Source: Modicisalibacter sp033446685 (GTDB taxonomy: Bacteria > Pseudomonadota > Gammaproteobacteria > Pseudomonadales > Halomonadaceae). Taken from it: a stretch of DNA of 64,000 bases. Each line of letters starts with the position of its first letter. Position 1 is the stretch's first letter. A program made the translations under genes and the position numbers. The DNA is taken from positions 62,001 through 126,000 of the forward strand of contig NZ_JAWQLY010000002.1 of assembly GCF_033446685.1 (NCBI RefSeq), read 5' to 3'. This document shows, piece by piece, positions 44,981-54,603 of the stretch. Below the pieces are notes generated by a model. It saw nothing but the letters and a program-made list of their open reading frames with translations. It had not been told where the DNA came from and searched no databases.

Positions 44981-45047
44981 TTAAAATAAGTTGTCGTACT
45001 ATTTCACTTTAGCTCTTAAATTGAAATAGCAGTCTCTCTTATTTTAG
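44981..45047. promoter_or_regulatory. Concentric double dyad upstream of fic
   Basis: Two inverted repeats share one centre at 45014. The inner pair is perfect (CTATTTCA at 44999-45006 with TGAAATAG at 45022-45029) and the outer pair matches at 9 of 10 positions (44981-44990 with 45038-45047). They begin 18 bases before the fic start in an AT-rich 226-base gap between fic and the divergent phosphatase gene. The layout suits an operator for a dimer pair rather than a terminator. The Fic winged helix is one possible binder. Confidence 0.5.
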
Positions 45048-45189
45048 CTTCCCTTCTCTTGTATTCCATGGCTTCGATTAGCCAATGGGCAGGCTGCGGC
45101 CTTTGGCACTGGTCACATGAGTAGCCCCGAAGAGATCGGCTCGGGAATGGCGTACCCTGATAGCAGCCGCTGACAACTCAGGAGCCCCC

Positions 45190-46032
45190 ATGCCTACTGC
45201 CAGAAACATCGATCCCGCCGAGCAGCAGCAACTCATTGACATCGTTCGCCGTGCCGCGAAGGCCGAGATTCTGCCGCGCTTTCGCAACCTGAGCGACGCG
45301 AGCATCCGCACCAAGAGCGCCCCCGACGACCTGGTCACCGACGCCGACCAGGGCGCGGAACGGCTGATCGGCCAGGCCATTGCCGAGCTGTTGCCGACGG
45401 CGACGATCATCGGCGAAGAGGCCGTGGCCGAGGGCAGCGCGCGGCTCGCCGACATTGCCGGGGCCGAGCTGGCGCTGATCATCGATCCGGTCGACGGCAC
45501 CTGGAATTACGCGCGTGGGCTCAATCAGTTCGGGGTGATTCTGGCGGCGACGAGCTTCGGCGAGACGATCTTCGGGCTGCTCTACGATCCGCTGGGCGAC
45601 GACTGGATCGTCGCCCGCCACGGCGAGGGGGCATTCTTCGGCCGGCCTGACGGCACCCAGCGTCGCCTGCGCGTTTCCGACACCACCGATATCGACGAAA
45701 TGGTCGGTGCTACCTCGATCCGGCTATTCCCCAAACCCTTGCAGTATCAGCTCGCCGCCACCTTTCCCGACCTGCAACGGATGATGGCGTTCGGCTGCGC
45801 CTGCCACGAATACCGCACCATGGCCTTCGGTTACGTCGATTTCATGCTCGCCGGCAAGCTGATGCCGTGGGACCACGCCGCCGGCCTGCTGATCCACCAG
45901 GAGGCCGGCGGCCATGCGGCGCTGCTCGACGGCACGCCCTACAAGCCGACCCTTCATCAGGGCCGGTTGCTCGCCGCCAACTCGCGGGAAAACTGGGAGC
46001 GGCTGCGCGAGAAGTACGCCTTTCTGGTCTAG
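45190..46032 (+). CDS. Inositol monophosphatase family protein
   Basis: A 280-residue magnesium-dependent phosphatase of the IMPase/CysQ/histidinol-phosphatase superfamily. The three metal-binding blocks are seen: GEEA (Glu76-Glu77), DPVDGTWNYARG (from Asp99) and WDHAAG (Asp228). The length suits the family. The substrate could be inositol phosphate, histidinol phosphate or a nucleotide; the neighbours give no clue. Confidence 0.88.
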   Translation: MPTARNIDPAEQQQLIDIVRRAAKAEILPRFRNLSDASIRTKSAPDDLVTDADQGAERLIGQAIAELLPTATIIGEEAVAEGSARLADIAGAELALIIDPVDGTWNYARGLNQFGVILAATSFGETIFGLLYDPLGDDWIVARHGEGAFFGRPDGTQRRLRVSDTTDIDEMVGATSIRLFPKPLQYQLAATFPDLQRMMAFGCACHEYRTMAFGYVDFMLAGKLMPWDHAAGLLIHQEAGGHAALLDGTPYKPTLHQGRLLAANSRENWERLREKYAFLV

Positions 46033-46288
46033 CCCCGCTCTCCATCACCGAGCGCCATCGCCGAGAGATTCGTAAGTCCACGTTATGGAAACGGCGCAAA
46101 TTGTGGCTACACTGTTAATTTTGGTAGCCATTTTGGGGCGTCGCCCTGAGCGTCTGGGAGTTACAGCCTCAGCGCAGGCCGGGCCCCCCGATACAATCAA
46201 TGAATATGCGTTAGCTCGTTGCGGCCTGTCTCGCCAGGCCACGCTTTTGCCAGGAAGGCATGAGGGGAGTTAGCCAAGCGGGGTTGTT

Positions 46289-47440
46289 ATGGATAACGTG
46301 ATCGCCGCCTATAACGGATCGATGGAAAAGGGCTGTTGGCTGCGCCTGAAGGCACTCGCCCACTTCATCGCCAGCCAGGGCCATACGATCCACCTGGTGG
46401 TACCGGCACACTTCGACGTCGGCGCCCGGCCGGGTGTGGTGAAGGTACCCGTGGAAACCCGAAAGTCCCGCCTATGGGGCCTGGCGAAGATCAAGACGGC
46501 ACTGACCTTCGCCCTGGTGACCCGGCGCCTGACGAAGCAACTGGCTAATCCGGCGATCGTCTCCTTCGATACGCACAATGGCCTGAGCTTCGTCGCGACG
46601 CCCAATCGCGCGCTGAAGGCGCTGTTCATCCGCGGCGAAACGCACTATCAGGCCAAGTACAACGAGCCCTTCTTCTACGGGCTGTTCATCCGGGCGATGG
46701 ACCGCCTCGTCAAGGCGCGTGCCGACACCGTCGTCTACAACAATTCGCCGTCCATGCGCCGGGAAGCCGAACTGCTCGGCAAGTACCAGCCGATGGTGCA
46801 CAAGATCCCCAACGACTCGAAAGTGGCCCCGCAGTGTCGCATCGCCCGCAACCCCGAGCCGTTCACCATCGGCTACTGCGGTCAGCTATCGAAGCGCAAG
46901 AACGTCGAGTTCCTGATCCGTGCCTTTCTCGAGCTGGAACGCCACCAGCAGCAAGCGTGCCGCCTGATCATCCAGGGCAACTGGCAAGCGTATTCCTGGG
47001 TGGAGGATTACCTCGACGCCGAGCGCTACCCGAACATCCACTTCCGCGACTGGGGCCCGGATACCGAGGCCTTCTACCGGGACATCGACCTGTTCGTGCT
47101 GCCGTCGCTGTTCGACGACTTTTCCAACGCCGCACTCGATGCCATCGCCAACGGCATTCCCGTGCTGCTCTCCGCTACCGGCGGCAGTCCGGAAATGGTC
47201 GAGGGCAACCCAAGGCTGCTATTCGACCTGGCGGAAGGGGAAGCCGCCCTGGCGAACAGGATCGGGCAGGTCATGGGCAACTATCGGGAAATGTGCCGGG
47301 AGGTCGGCGTGCTGTCCGCGAACTACAGCTTCGACTGGGCACGGGAAGTCTTCGGTCACATCAAGTACGTCCACAACAACCGGAAAAAGCCGGCGTCGGG
47401 GCGTTCCGAGGGCACCCCGATATCCGGGGCCAGGGGTTAG
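46289..47440 (+). CDS. Glycosyltransferase family 4
   Basis: A 383-residue GT-B fold glycosyltransferase. The C-terminal donor domain has the GT4 pattern FTIGYCGQLSKRKNVEFLIRAF (about 190-212) and FYRDIDLFVLPSLFDDFSNAALDAIANGIPV with the E/D-x7-E-like region (about 260-290). No signal peptide or membrane span is clear, so it acts on the cytoplasmic side, probably in polysaccharide or lipopolysaccharide synthesis. No other sugar genes surround it, which is unusual for this family. The start at 46289 is the first ATG; the ribosome site is poor. Confidence 0.82.
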   Translation: MDNVIAAYNGSMEKGCWLRLKALAHFIASQGHTIHLVVPAHFDVGARPGVVKVPVETRKSRLWGLAKIKTALTFALVTRRLTKQLANPAIVSFDTHNGLSFVATPNRALKALFIRGETHYQAKYNEPFFYGLFIRAMDRLVKARADTVVYNNSPSMRREAELLGKYQPMVHKIPNDSKVAPQCRIARNPEPFTIGYCGQLSKRKNVEFLIRAFLELERHQQQACRLIIQGNWQAYSWVEDYLDAERYPNIHFRDWGPDTEAFYRDIDLFVLPSLFDDFSNAALDAIANGIPVLLSATGGSPEMVEGNPRLLFDLAEGEAALANRIGQVMGNYREMCREVGVLSANYSFDWAREVFGHIKYVHNNRKKPASGRSEGTPISGARG

Positions 47441-47448
47441 GCGCTCGT

Positions 47449-48651
47449 TCAGCCGGGCGCCAACGACGCGCTGCGCCGCTCCGCCCAGAGGCCCGTGTAG
47501 AAGATCGCCAACCCGCCGAGGGCCAACGCCGCACCGACCAGCCCGGTCGACGACCAGGCGAAGCCGAGCTTGATAGTCACCCCGGCGAGCCAGGCGCCGA
47601 GGGCGTTGGCGACGTTGAAGGCGGCGTGGTTGAGCGAGGCGGCCATGGTCTGGGCGTCCTCGGCGACGTCCATCAGGCGGGTCTGGATGGTCGGTCCCAG
47701 CGCCATGCTGGTGCCCACCAGGCCGACGAACAAGAGTCCCAGGAACACATCGTTGGCAGCGAAATAGAACAGTCCCTGGACGACACAGCACCAGATCAGG
47801 ATGGTGGGGATCGCGCGCATGATGTTGCGATCCGCGGCCCGCGCGCCAACCAGGTTACCGACGATGGTACCCACGCCGAACACCGCCAGCACCAGCGGCC
47901 CCAGCGCATCGGCCATGCCCGCCTGCTCGGTCAGCGTGGGCATCACATAGCTGAACACCGCGAACATCCCGCCGAAGCCGATACAGGCGATGCCCAGGGT
48001 GAACAGCACGCGCTGCTTGACCAGCGCGGTCAACTCGCGCAACGGGCTGGCGTTGGGATTGCTGGGTTGCGCCGGCACCCATAGCCGCACCATCAGCGCG
48101 GTGGCGAGGGCGATCGCCCCCACCCCGACGAACGCCGCCTGCCAGCCGAGCAGGTTGCCGGCCCAGGTCGCCAGCGGCGCCCCGGCCAGGATTGCCGTGG
48201 TCAGCCCCAGCATCACCCGGCTCACTGCCCGGGCACGCTCGTCGATGGGCACCGCCGCCGCGGCCACCAGCGCGGCGACGCCGAAGTAGGCCCCGTGCGG
48301 CAGCCCGGCCAGAAAGCGCAGCAGCACGAACGACCAGAAGTCCGGCGCGAAGGCACTGGCCAGGTTGCCGATCGCGAACACCAGCATCAGTACGATCAAA
48401 AGCGCCCGCTTGGGGACCCGTGCGGCCAGCGACGAGATCAGCGGCGCGCCGACCACCACGCCCAGCGCGTAACTGCTGATGGCGTAGCCGACATCGGGCA
48501 CGGCGACCTGCAGATCGCCGGCGACCCGGTTCATCAGCCCCATGATCACGAATTCGCCGGTGCCGATGCCGAAGCCGCCCAGCGCCAGGGCGAGCTCCGC
48601 CAGGCGCGGATGGGCGACCGCGGGCGGCTGTGACGAAGTGGCATCGCTCAT
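47449..48651 (-). CDS. MFS transporter (DHA1/AraJ-like)
   Basis: A 400-residue major facilitator with 12 hydrophobic segments. The N-terminal ALGGFGIGTGEFVIMGLMNRVAGDL is typical of the AraJ/PbuE/Bcr-like efflux group, and FLAGLPHGAYFGVAALVAA is the usual TM4 region. The loop between TM2 and TM3 (VVGAPLISSLAARVPKRALLI) holds a weak motif A. It probably exports a sugar, nucleoside or drug; the substrate is open. The start at 48651 has a GGGAG box. It converges with the glycosyltransferase with an eight-base gap. Confidence 0.87.
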   Translation of the reverse strand: MSDATSSQPPAVAHPRLAELALALGGFGIGTGEFVIMGLMNRVAGDLQVAVPDVGYAISSYALGVVVGAPLISSLAARVPKRALLIVLMLVFAIGNLASAFAPDFWSFVLLRFLAGLPHGAYFGVAALVAAAAVPIDERARAVSRVMLGLTTAILAGAPLATWAGNLLGWQAAFVGVGAIALATALMVRLWVPAQPSNPNASPLRELTALVKQRVLFTLGIACIGFGGMFAVFSYVMPTLTEQAGMADALGPLVLAVFGVGTIVGNLVGARAADRNIMRAIPTILIWCCVVQGLFYFAANDVFLGLLFVGLVGTSMALGPTIQTRLMDVAEDAQTMAASLNHAAFNVANALGAWLAGVTIKLGFAWSSTGLVGAALALGGLAIFYTGLWAERRSASLAPG

Positions 48652-48843
48652 GTGAGGACTCCCTGACGGAAAAATGGCCGGCGGCGGCGATGCACACGAG
48701 CGGTACGCGCGGCCTTGGTGGCCACGCATCCGGGTACTGGCAACGGTTCAGTGGAACGCGGTTATTCTTGCAGAATTACGACTTAAGCATAAGAGCCGGT
48801 GTGATCAAGAAGTGGCGTATCTCGAGCCGCTCGGTAGCTTGGC

Positions 48844-49893
48844 TCAGCTATCCGCAGCCAGCCGCCAGGCCAGCGACTCGCCGGCGCGAAACGGCACCAG
48901 GCGTTCATCGCCGCAGGCGATCGACTCGGCCACCATCTGCTCCCGGCGGGTCAGCTCGACGCTGCCCTCGTTGAGCGCCAAGCCGTAGAAACGCGGGCCG
49001 TTCTCGGAACAGAACGCCTCGAAGTGCTCGAGCGCGCCCTCCTCCTCGAACACCGTGGCATAGACCTCGAGCGCGGTGGGTGCGTTGAACACCCCGGCGC
49101 AGCCGCAGGCAGTCTCCTTGGTGTGGGCCAGATGCGGCGCCGAGTCGGTACCCAGGAAGAAGCGCGGGTTGCCGCTGGCGATCGCCGCGCGCAATGCCTG
49201 CTGGTGGCTGCCACGCTTGAGGATCGGCAGGCAGTACAGGTGCGGACGAATGCCGCCGACCAGCATGTCGTTGCGATTGTGGGCCAGGTGCTGCGGGGTG
49301 ATCGTCGCCGCCAGGAAATCGTCGCCGGCCTGCACGTACTGCGCGGCGTCGGCGGTGGTGATGTGCTCGAAGACGATCTTGAGCTCGGGGAATCGGTGGC
49401 GCAGCGGCGCCATCACCGTGTCGATGAAGACCTTCTCGCGATCGAAGATGTCCACCTCGGCGCGGGTCACCTCGCCGTGGATCAGCAGCGGCATGCCGAT
49501 GCGCTGCATGACCTCGCACAGCGGATAGATCGCCGTGACGTCGCGGATGCCGTGGGCGGAGTTGGTAGTGGCGTTGGCCGGGTAGAGCTTGGCGGCGGTG
49601 AAAACGCCCTCGCGATAGCCGCGCTCGAGTTCCTCGGCGGTGACGCTCTCGCTCAGGTAGCAGGTCATCAGCGGCGTGAAGTCGTGACCGGCGGGCAGCG
49701 CGTCGAGGATGCGCTGGCGATAGGCCGCGGCGGCGGCCACCGTGGTCACCGGCGGCGCCAGGTTGGGCATCACGATTGCCCGGCCGTACACGGCGCTGGT
49801 ATAGGGCAGCACCGCGGCCATCAGTTCGCCGTCGCGCAGGTGGAGGTGCCAGTCGTCGGGGCGGCGGATGCGCAGTGTCGTGGGGGCGGTCAT
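48844..49893 (-). CDS. pyrC: Dihydroorotase
   Basis: A 349-residue zinc amidohydrolase that closes carbamoyl-aspartate to dihydroorotate in pyrimidine synthesis. The first metal motif is HLHLRDG (about 16-22), MPNLAPPVTT follows, and LIHGEVT and IVFEHITTADAA give the other histidines. FLGTDSAPH holds the catalytic Asp. It is the class II (E. coli type) enzyme, matching it in length (348). It lies 16 bases downstream of an MFS gene on the same strand. No other pyr gene is adjacent (pyrE is 17 kb away). Confidence 0.95.
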   Translation of the reverse strand: MTAPTTLRIRRPDDWHLHLRDGELMAAVLPYTSAVYGRAIVMPNLAPPVTTVAAAAAYRQRILDALPAGHDFTPLMTCYLSESVTAEELERGYREGVFTAAKLYPANATTNSAHGIRDVTAIYPLCEVMQRIGMPLLIHGEVTRAEVDIFDREKVFIDTVMAPLRHRFPELKIVFEHITTADAAQYVQAGDDFLAATITPQHLAHNRNDMLVGGIRPHLYCLPILKRGSHQQALRAAIASGNPRFFLGTDSAPHLAHTKETACGCAGVFNAPTALEVYATVFEEEGALEHFEAFCSENGPRFYGLALNEGSVELTRREQMVAESIACGDERLVPFRAGESLAWRLAADS

Positions 49894-49909
49894 GGCGGAC
49901 TCCTGTAGA

Positions 49910-51112
49910 TCAATGGGCCGGACGGCGCAGCAATAATACCAGCGCCACGGCGGAAAGCAGCGCCACGAAACCGGCGAATCCCACCCCGGTCGGCGCCAGG
50001 CCGATCGAGCGCGACACCAGCCCGATGCCCACCACCGGAATCGACAACGCCACGTAGGCGATGACGAAGAAGGTCGAAGTCACCGAGCCACGCTGGTCTG
50101 CCGGACTCGCCGCGGCGATGGCGCCCAGCCCCGCGCGAAAGCCGATGCCCTGGCCGAACCCGGCGATCAGCGCGCCGCCGAGAAACACCCACGTCACCGC
50201 CAGGGCGATGCCGAGGCCGACCAACGCTGCGCCGACAACGACGATTGCGCAGCCCAGCGGCAACCGCCGTGCCGACGGCAGCCGGCCCTGCGCCAGTTGG
50301 CCCAGCGTCGAGGCGAAGAACACCGACCCGGCGACCAACCCGATCAGCGCCAGGTTGGACTCACCGAGCACCTGCTTCATGAAGGCCGGCGCGGTGGCGG
50401 TGAAGAAACCCAGCACCGCGAAGCCGGCGAATCCGGCGATCGCCGCGGGCAGGAACACCCCGCGCACCTCGACCGGCACGCGCAGACGCTGCATGCGCAA
50501 CCTCGGCCGCGCCGGTCGCGATACCGTTTCCGGCGCGTAGGCCACGGTGGCCACCGCCAGTACCAGCAAGCCCAGGTGCACGACGTAGGCCAACTGCAGC
50601 GGCCACGGCGCATACTGGCCGAGCAGCCCGGCGATCACCGGGCCCAGGCCCAGCCCGCCCATGTTGACGGCGGTGGCGACAAAGGTCGCCGAACGCCGCC
50701 AGGCCGGCGGTGCCAGCTCGATCACCGCCACCGTCGCCGTGCCGGTGAAGATGCCCGCGGAGATCCCCGAGACGACACGCGCCACGAGCAGCATCGCTAG
50801 CTCGTCGCTGGCCAGGAACAGCGCGTCGCTCAACGCCGCGGCAATTAGTCCGGCGAACAGCAGCGGCCGCCGGCCGAGCTGGTCGGACCAGCGCCCGGTC
50901 ATTATCAGCGCGCCCATCACTCCGACCGCGTAGGCGGCGAAGATCACCGTGATGATCAGCTGCGAGAAGCCGAACTGCGCTTGATAGATCGGGTACAGCG
51001 GCGTCGGCAGCGTGGTTCCCAACATGGTCACCAGGAAGGCGAAAGCGGCGCCCAGAAAGGCCAGGGCCGGCGAACGGCCGGCGACGGTAGAAGCAGCGGC
51101 GGTGGAAGCCAT
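49910..51112 (-). CDS. MFS transporter
   Basis: A 400-residue major facilitator with 12 predicted spans. Motif A is clear between TM2 and TM3 (GRWSDQLGRRPLLF), and TLPTPLYPIYQAQFGFSQ is typical of a large group of uncharacterised proteobacterial MFS proteins. The start is the ATG at 51112 at the natural N-terminus. It precedes pyrC by 16 bases on the same strand, so the two may share a transcript, which could hint at a pyrimidine-related or merely incidental link. The substrate is unknown. Confidence 0.87.
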   Translation of the reverse strand: MASTAAASTVAGRSPALAFLGAAFAFLVTMLGTTLPTPLYPIYQAQFGFSQLIITVIFAAYAVGVMGALIMTGRWSDQLGRRPLLFAGLIAAALSDALFLASDELAMLLVARVVSGISAGIFTGTATVAVIELAPPAWRRSATFVATAVNMGGLGLGPVIAGLLGQYAPWPLQLAYVVHLGLLVLAVATVAYAPETVSRPARPRLRMQRLRVPVEVRGVFLPAAIAGFAGFAVLGFFTATAPAFMKQVLGESNLALIGLVAGSVFFASTLGQLAQGRLPSARRLPLGCAIVVVGAALVGLGIALAVTWVFLGGALIAGFGQGIGFRAGLGAIAAASPADQRGSVTSTFFVIAYVALSIPVVGIGLVSRSIGLAPTGVGFAGFVALLSAVALVLLLRRPAH

Positions 51113-51306
51113 GAGCGTCCTTAAAGTTAGAATCGTTCGGGTAGGCTTGTCCGAAAAGTGCCTGCGCTCGGCCATGCGGCGTTAAAAATAGGCTCAAAGT
51201 ACTCATTTACAACCGTAAACTCCGCCTTTTCACCCATTTTTGCCTTGCCTGGCCATCGCTCGTCGACTTTTCAAACGAAGCCTAGTGTAGAGCCAGCGCG
51301 ACAATG

Positions 51307-51315
51307 TGCGATAAT
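51307..51315 (+). promoter_or_regulatory. Extended -10 promoter candidate for gmk
   Basis: TGCGATAAT fits an extended -10 element (TGn plus GATAAT), 37 bases before the gmk start. No -35 hexamer is convincing, which extended -10 promoters tolerate. Confidence 0.4.
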
Positions 51316-51351
51316 TCGCGGCTCCCTTGAACCGGCTCAATCGGACCCGTT

Positions 51352-51984
51352 ATGTCCCATGGCACGCTTTACATCGTCTCGGCGCCGTCGGGCGCCGGCA
51401 AGACCAGCCTGGTGCGCGCGCTGATCGAGCGCCTGGACGGCATTCAGGTCTCGGTGTCGCACACCACCCGGGCCATGCGGCCCGGCGAGATCGACGGCGT
51501 CAACTACCACTTCGTGGATGCCGCGACCTTCGAACGCATGGTCGAGCGCGGCGACTTCTTCGAGTATGCGCGGGTCTTCGACAATTACTACGGTACTTCC
51601 CGCCCGGCGGTCCAGGCACGCCTCGCCGCCGGCGAGGACGTGATCCTCGAGATCGACTGGCAGGGCGCACGCCAGGTCCGCGAGCAGATGCCCGACGCGG
51701 TCTCGCTGTTCATCCTGCCGCCCTCGCGCGAGGCGCTTTACCAGCGGCTGGCCTCGCGCGGCACCGACGGCCCCGAGGTGATCGCCCGGCGCATGCGCGA
51801 CGCGGTCAGCGAGATGTCGCATTTCGACGAATACCAGCACGTGATCATCAACGACGATTTCGACGATGCGCTGGTCCAGATGGGCGGCCTGGTACTTGCC
51901 GAACGTTCGCGGCTCGAACGGATGCGCGAACGCCACGGCGCCCTGCTGGAAGCGCTCTTGTCACGCATCGAGGGGGTCGAGTAG
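51352..51984 (+). CDS. gmk: Guanylate kinase
   Basis: A 210-residue enzyme that phosphorylates GMP to GDP. The P-loop is SAPSGAGKTSL (Ser10 to Leu20), and VSHTTRAMRPGEIDGVNYHFV is the GMP-binding block. The length matches E. coli Gmk (207). It starts the conserved run gmk-rpoZ-spoT, linking guanine nucleotides, RNA polymerase omega and (p)ppGpp. Confidence 0.96.
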   Translation: MSHGTLYIVSAPSGAGKTSLVRALIERLDGIQVSVSHTTRAMRPGEIDGVNYHFVDAATFERMVERGDFFEYARVFDNYYGTSRPAVQARLAAGEDVILEIDWQGARQVREQMPDAVSLFILPPSREALYQRLASRGTDGPEVIARRMRDAVSEMSHFDEYQHVIINDDFDDALVQMGGLVLAERSRLERMRERHGALLEALLSRIEGVE

Positions 51985-52059
51985 ACTGATCTGTCCTACC
52001 GCGCGACGCAATCGCGCCCCCGAATCACGCTTTAGTCAGCTAAGTCAGGAATACCGTTC

Positions 52060-52314
52060 ATGGCGCGAGTTACTGTAGAAGATTGTCTCGATCACGTCGA
52101 AAACCGTTTCAAGCTGGTGATGATCTCCACCCAGCGCGCCCGGCAACTGGCTCGTGGCACCCGCGATGCCCGCCTACCGTGGGAAAACGACAAGCCCACC
52201 GTGATGGCGCTGCGCGAGATCGCCGCTGGCCAGATCGACGAGAACGTACTCAACGAGCCGGTGGAAGCGCCGGTGCGCCCGCGCCCCGAGCCGAGCTACG
52301 ACCCGGAGGCCTGA
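52060..52314 (+). CDS. rpoZ: RNA polymerase omega subunit
   Basis: An 84-residue omega subunit that helps assemble beta-prime and contributes to the (p)ppGpp site on RNA polymerase. MARVTVEDCLDHVENRFKLV is diagnostic, followed by ARQLARGTRDARLPWENDKPTVMALREIAAG-type helices. It is slightly shorter than E. coli RpoZ (91). It lies 75 bases after gmk. Confidence 0.96.
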   Translation: MARVTVEDCLDHVENRFKLVMISTQRARQLARGTRDARLPWENDKPTVMALREIAAGQIDENVLNEPVEAPVRPRPEPSYDPEA

Positions 52315-52457
52315 GGCCCGCGACGGAGCCGACGACGGGTCCGATTTCCGGCCTGTCGCCACGCCCCGGGGCGAGCCGGCCGTTGCCGACGGCCGCACGC
52401 ATCCCACCAGGCTTTAATGGGGCTTTAACGTCAGGGCTTAACGCATAGGCGCGCTGC

Positions 52458-54596
52458 ATGTTTACCATCGATGACTTGGCCGACCGCCTCGGCGGATATC
52501 TCCCGCAGGACGAGATCCAGCAGGTCAAGCGCGCCTTTTACTACGCCGAGCAGGCCCACGACGGCCAGCGCCGGCGCTCCGGCGAGCCCTACGTCACCCA
52601 TCCGCTCGCCGTCTCCAACATCCTCGCCAACATGCACATGGACCATCAGAGCCTGATGGCCGCCATGCTGCACGACGTGATCGAGGATACCGGCGTCACC
52701 AAGGAGGCGCTGGCCAAGCAGTTCGGAGAGCCGGTCGCCGAACTGGTCGACGGCGTCTCGAAGCTGACCCAGATCACCTTCGAGGACAAGGCGGTCGCCC
52801 AGGCGGAGAACTTCCAGAAGATGGTCCTGGCGATGTCCCAGGACATCCGGGTGATCATCGTCAAGCTCGCCGACCGGCTGCACAACATGCGCACGCTGGG
52901 CGCGCTGCGTCCCGACAAGAAGCGCCGCATCGCCCGCGAGACGCTCGAGATCTACGCCCGCATCGCCGGTCGACTGGGCATCAACACCATCCGCATCGAG
53001 CTCGAGGATCTATCGTTCCAGGCGATCTACCCGATGCGCGCCGAGCGCATCAAGCGCGCCGTATCGATGGCCCGCGGCAACCGCCGGACGATGATCCGCC
53101 AGGTCCAGACCAGCCTGCAGAACTGTCTCGACGACGACGAGCTGCCGGGCACCGTGATCGGTCGCCAGAAGCACCTCTTGTCGATCTATCGCAAGATGCG
53201 CGACCAGCGCAAGCCGTTCGCCGAGATCATGGACGTGTTCGGCTTTCGCATCATTACCGACGACGTCGACACCTGCTATCGCATCCTCGGCGCGGTGCAC
53301 AACCTCTACAAGCCGGTGCCGGGGCGCTTCAAGGATTACATCGCGATCCCCAAGGCCAACGGCTACCAGAGCCTGCACACCACGCTGTTCGGCGCCAACG
53401 GCATGCCCATCGAGGTGCAGATCCGCACCCGCGAGATGGAGGCGATGGCCAACAACGGCATCGCCGCGCACTGGCTGTACAAGGCCGGCCAGACCGACCG
53501 GCCGATCGCCGCCGGTAGTCATGCCCGGGCCCGCGAGTGGGTGCGCGGATTGCTCGAGATGCAGCGCCACGCCGGCAACTCGCTGGAGTTCATCGAGCAC
53601 GTCAAGAACGACCTGTTCCCCGACGATATCTACGTGTTCACGCCCAAGGGCGACATCATGGAGCTGCCGCAGGGCGCCACCGCGGTCGATTTCGCCTACA
53701 CCGTGCATACCGACATCGGCAACAGCTGCATCGCCTGTCGTATCGACCGCCATCTGGCGCCACTGTCGAGCCGCCTGGAAAGCGGCCAGACGCTGGAGAT
53801 CATCACCGCCCCCGGCGCGCGGCCCAACCTCGCCTGGCTGTCGTTCGTGATCACCGCCAAGGCGCGCTCGGCGATCCGCCACGCGCTCAAGCACCAGCAG
53901 CGCACCGAGTCGATCCATCTCGGCCGGCGACTGCTCAACAAGGCGCTGGCCGACTTCGACACCAGCCTCGAGGAGTTGCCCGAGACGCGGCTGCCGGCGC
54001 TGCTCGCTGCCCTCGAGCTCAAGGCACCCGACGACCTGCTGGAGTCGATCGGCCTGGGTAAGCGCATGGCCTACGCCATCGCCCGCCAGTTGATCGAGCA
54101 GCCCATCGCCGACACCGACACCGTGGCCTCCACCAGCCAGGCCAGCCCGACCGGGCCGATGGTGATCAGCGGTACCGAAGGCATGGTGTTGAGCTTCGCG
54201 CGCTGCTGCCATCCGCTGCCCGGCGATTCGATCATCGGCCACCTGTCAGTCGGCAAGGGCATCGTCGTGCACCGCAACGTGTGTCGCAACGTGCGCGAAC
54301 TGCGCAACGACCCCGACAAGCTGTTCGCGCTGGAGTGGGCGCAGGAAGTCAGCGGCGACTTCCCGGTCGCCCTGCGCATCGCCATGGAAACACGGCGCGG
54401 GCTGGTCGCCGAACTGGCCGGCCTGGTCACCGACGCCGACGCCAATATCGAGCGGGTGGGCATCGAGGAGCGCGACGCGCGCCTGTCGATCATCAACCTG
54501 ACACTTTCGGTGCGCGACCGCGTGCACCTGGCACGCATCATCAAGCGGATCCGCAATCTGCCGCACGTCAGCCGCATCAACCGCATCTCCAACTGA
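52458..54596 (+). CDS. spoT: Bifunctional (p)ppGpp synthetase/hydrolase SpoT
   Basis: A 712-residue RelA/SpoT protein that makes and degrades the alarmone (p)ppGpp. The HD hydrolase domain is intact (His72-Asp73 in LHDVIEDTG). The synthetase domain (about 240-350) has YRKMRDQRKPFAEIMDVFGFRI and PIEVQIRTREMEAMANNGIAAHW. TGS follows at about 390-450 (VFTPKGDIMELPQGATAVDFAY), and a C-terminal ACT domain ends the protein. Start and length (E. coli SpoT 702) agree. It is co-directional with gmk and rpoZ. Confidence 0.96.
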   Translation: MFTIDDLADRLGGYLPQDEIQQVKRAFYYAEQAHDGQRRRSGEPYVTHPLAVSNILANMHMDHQSLMAAMLHDVIEDTGVTKEALAKQFGEPVAELVDGVSKLTQITFEDKAVAQAENFQKMVLAMSQDIRVIIVKLADRLHNMRTLGALRPDKKRRIARETLEIYARIAGRLGINTIRIELEDLSFQAIYPMRAERIKRAVSMARGNRRTMIRQVQTSLQNCLDDDELPGTVIGRQKHLLSIYRKMRDQRKPFAEIMDVFGFRIITDDVDTCYRILGAVHNLYKPVPGRFKDYIAIPKANGYQSLHTTLFGANGMPIEVQIRTREMEAMANNGIAAHWLYKAGQTDRPIAAGSHARAREWVRGLLEMQRHAGNSLEFIEHVKNDLFPDDIYVFTPKGDIMELPQGATAVDFAYTVHTDIGNSCIACRIDRHLAPLSSRLESGQTLEIITAPGARPNLAWLSFVITAKARSAIRHALKHQQRTESIHLGRRLLNKALADFDTSLEELPETRLPALLAALELKAPDDLLESIGLGKRMAYAIARQLIEQPIADTDTVASTSQASPTGPMVISGTEGMVLSFARCCHPLPGDSIIGHLSVGKGIVVHRNVCRNVRELRNDPDKLFALEWAQEVSGDFPVALRIAMETRRGLVAELAGLVTDADANIERVGIEERDARLSIINLTLSVRDRVHLARIIKRIRNLPHVSRINRISN

Positions 54597-54603
54597 AGCG
54601 TCT

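Noticed and set aside
34543..45189. Integrative element with integrase or tRNA attachment site
   Set aside because: No integrase, tRNA gene or flanking direct repeats were seen around the defence block.
46085..46273. 62-codon open frame starting METAQIVATLLILVAILG
   Set aside because: The start looks like a membrane helix but the rest is not protein-like and there is no ribosome site; probably chance between the phosphatase and glycosyltransferase genes.
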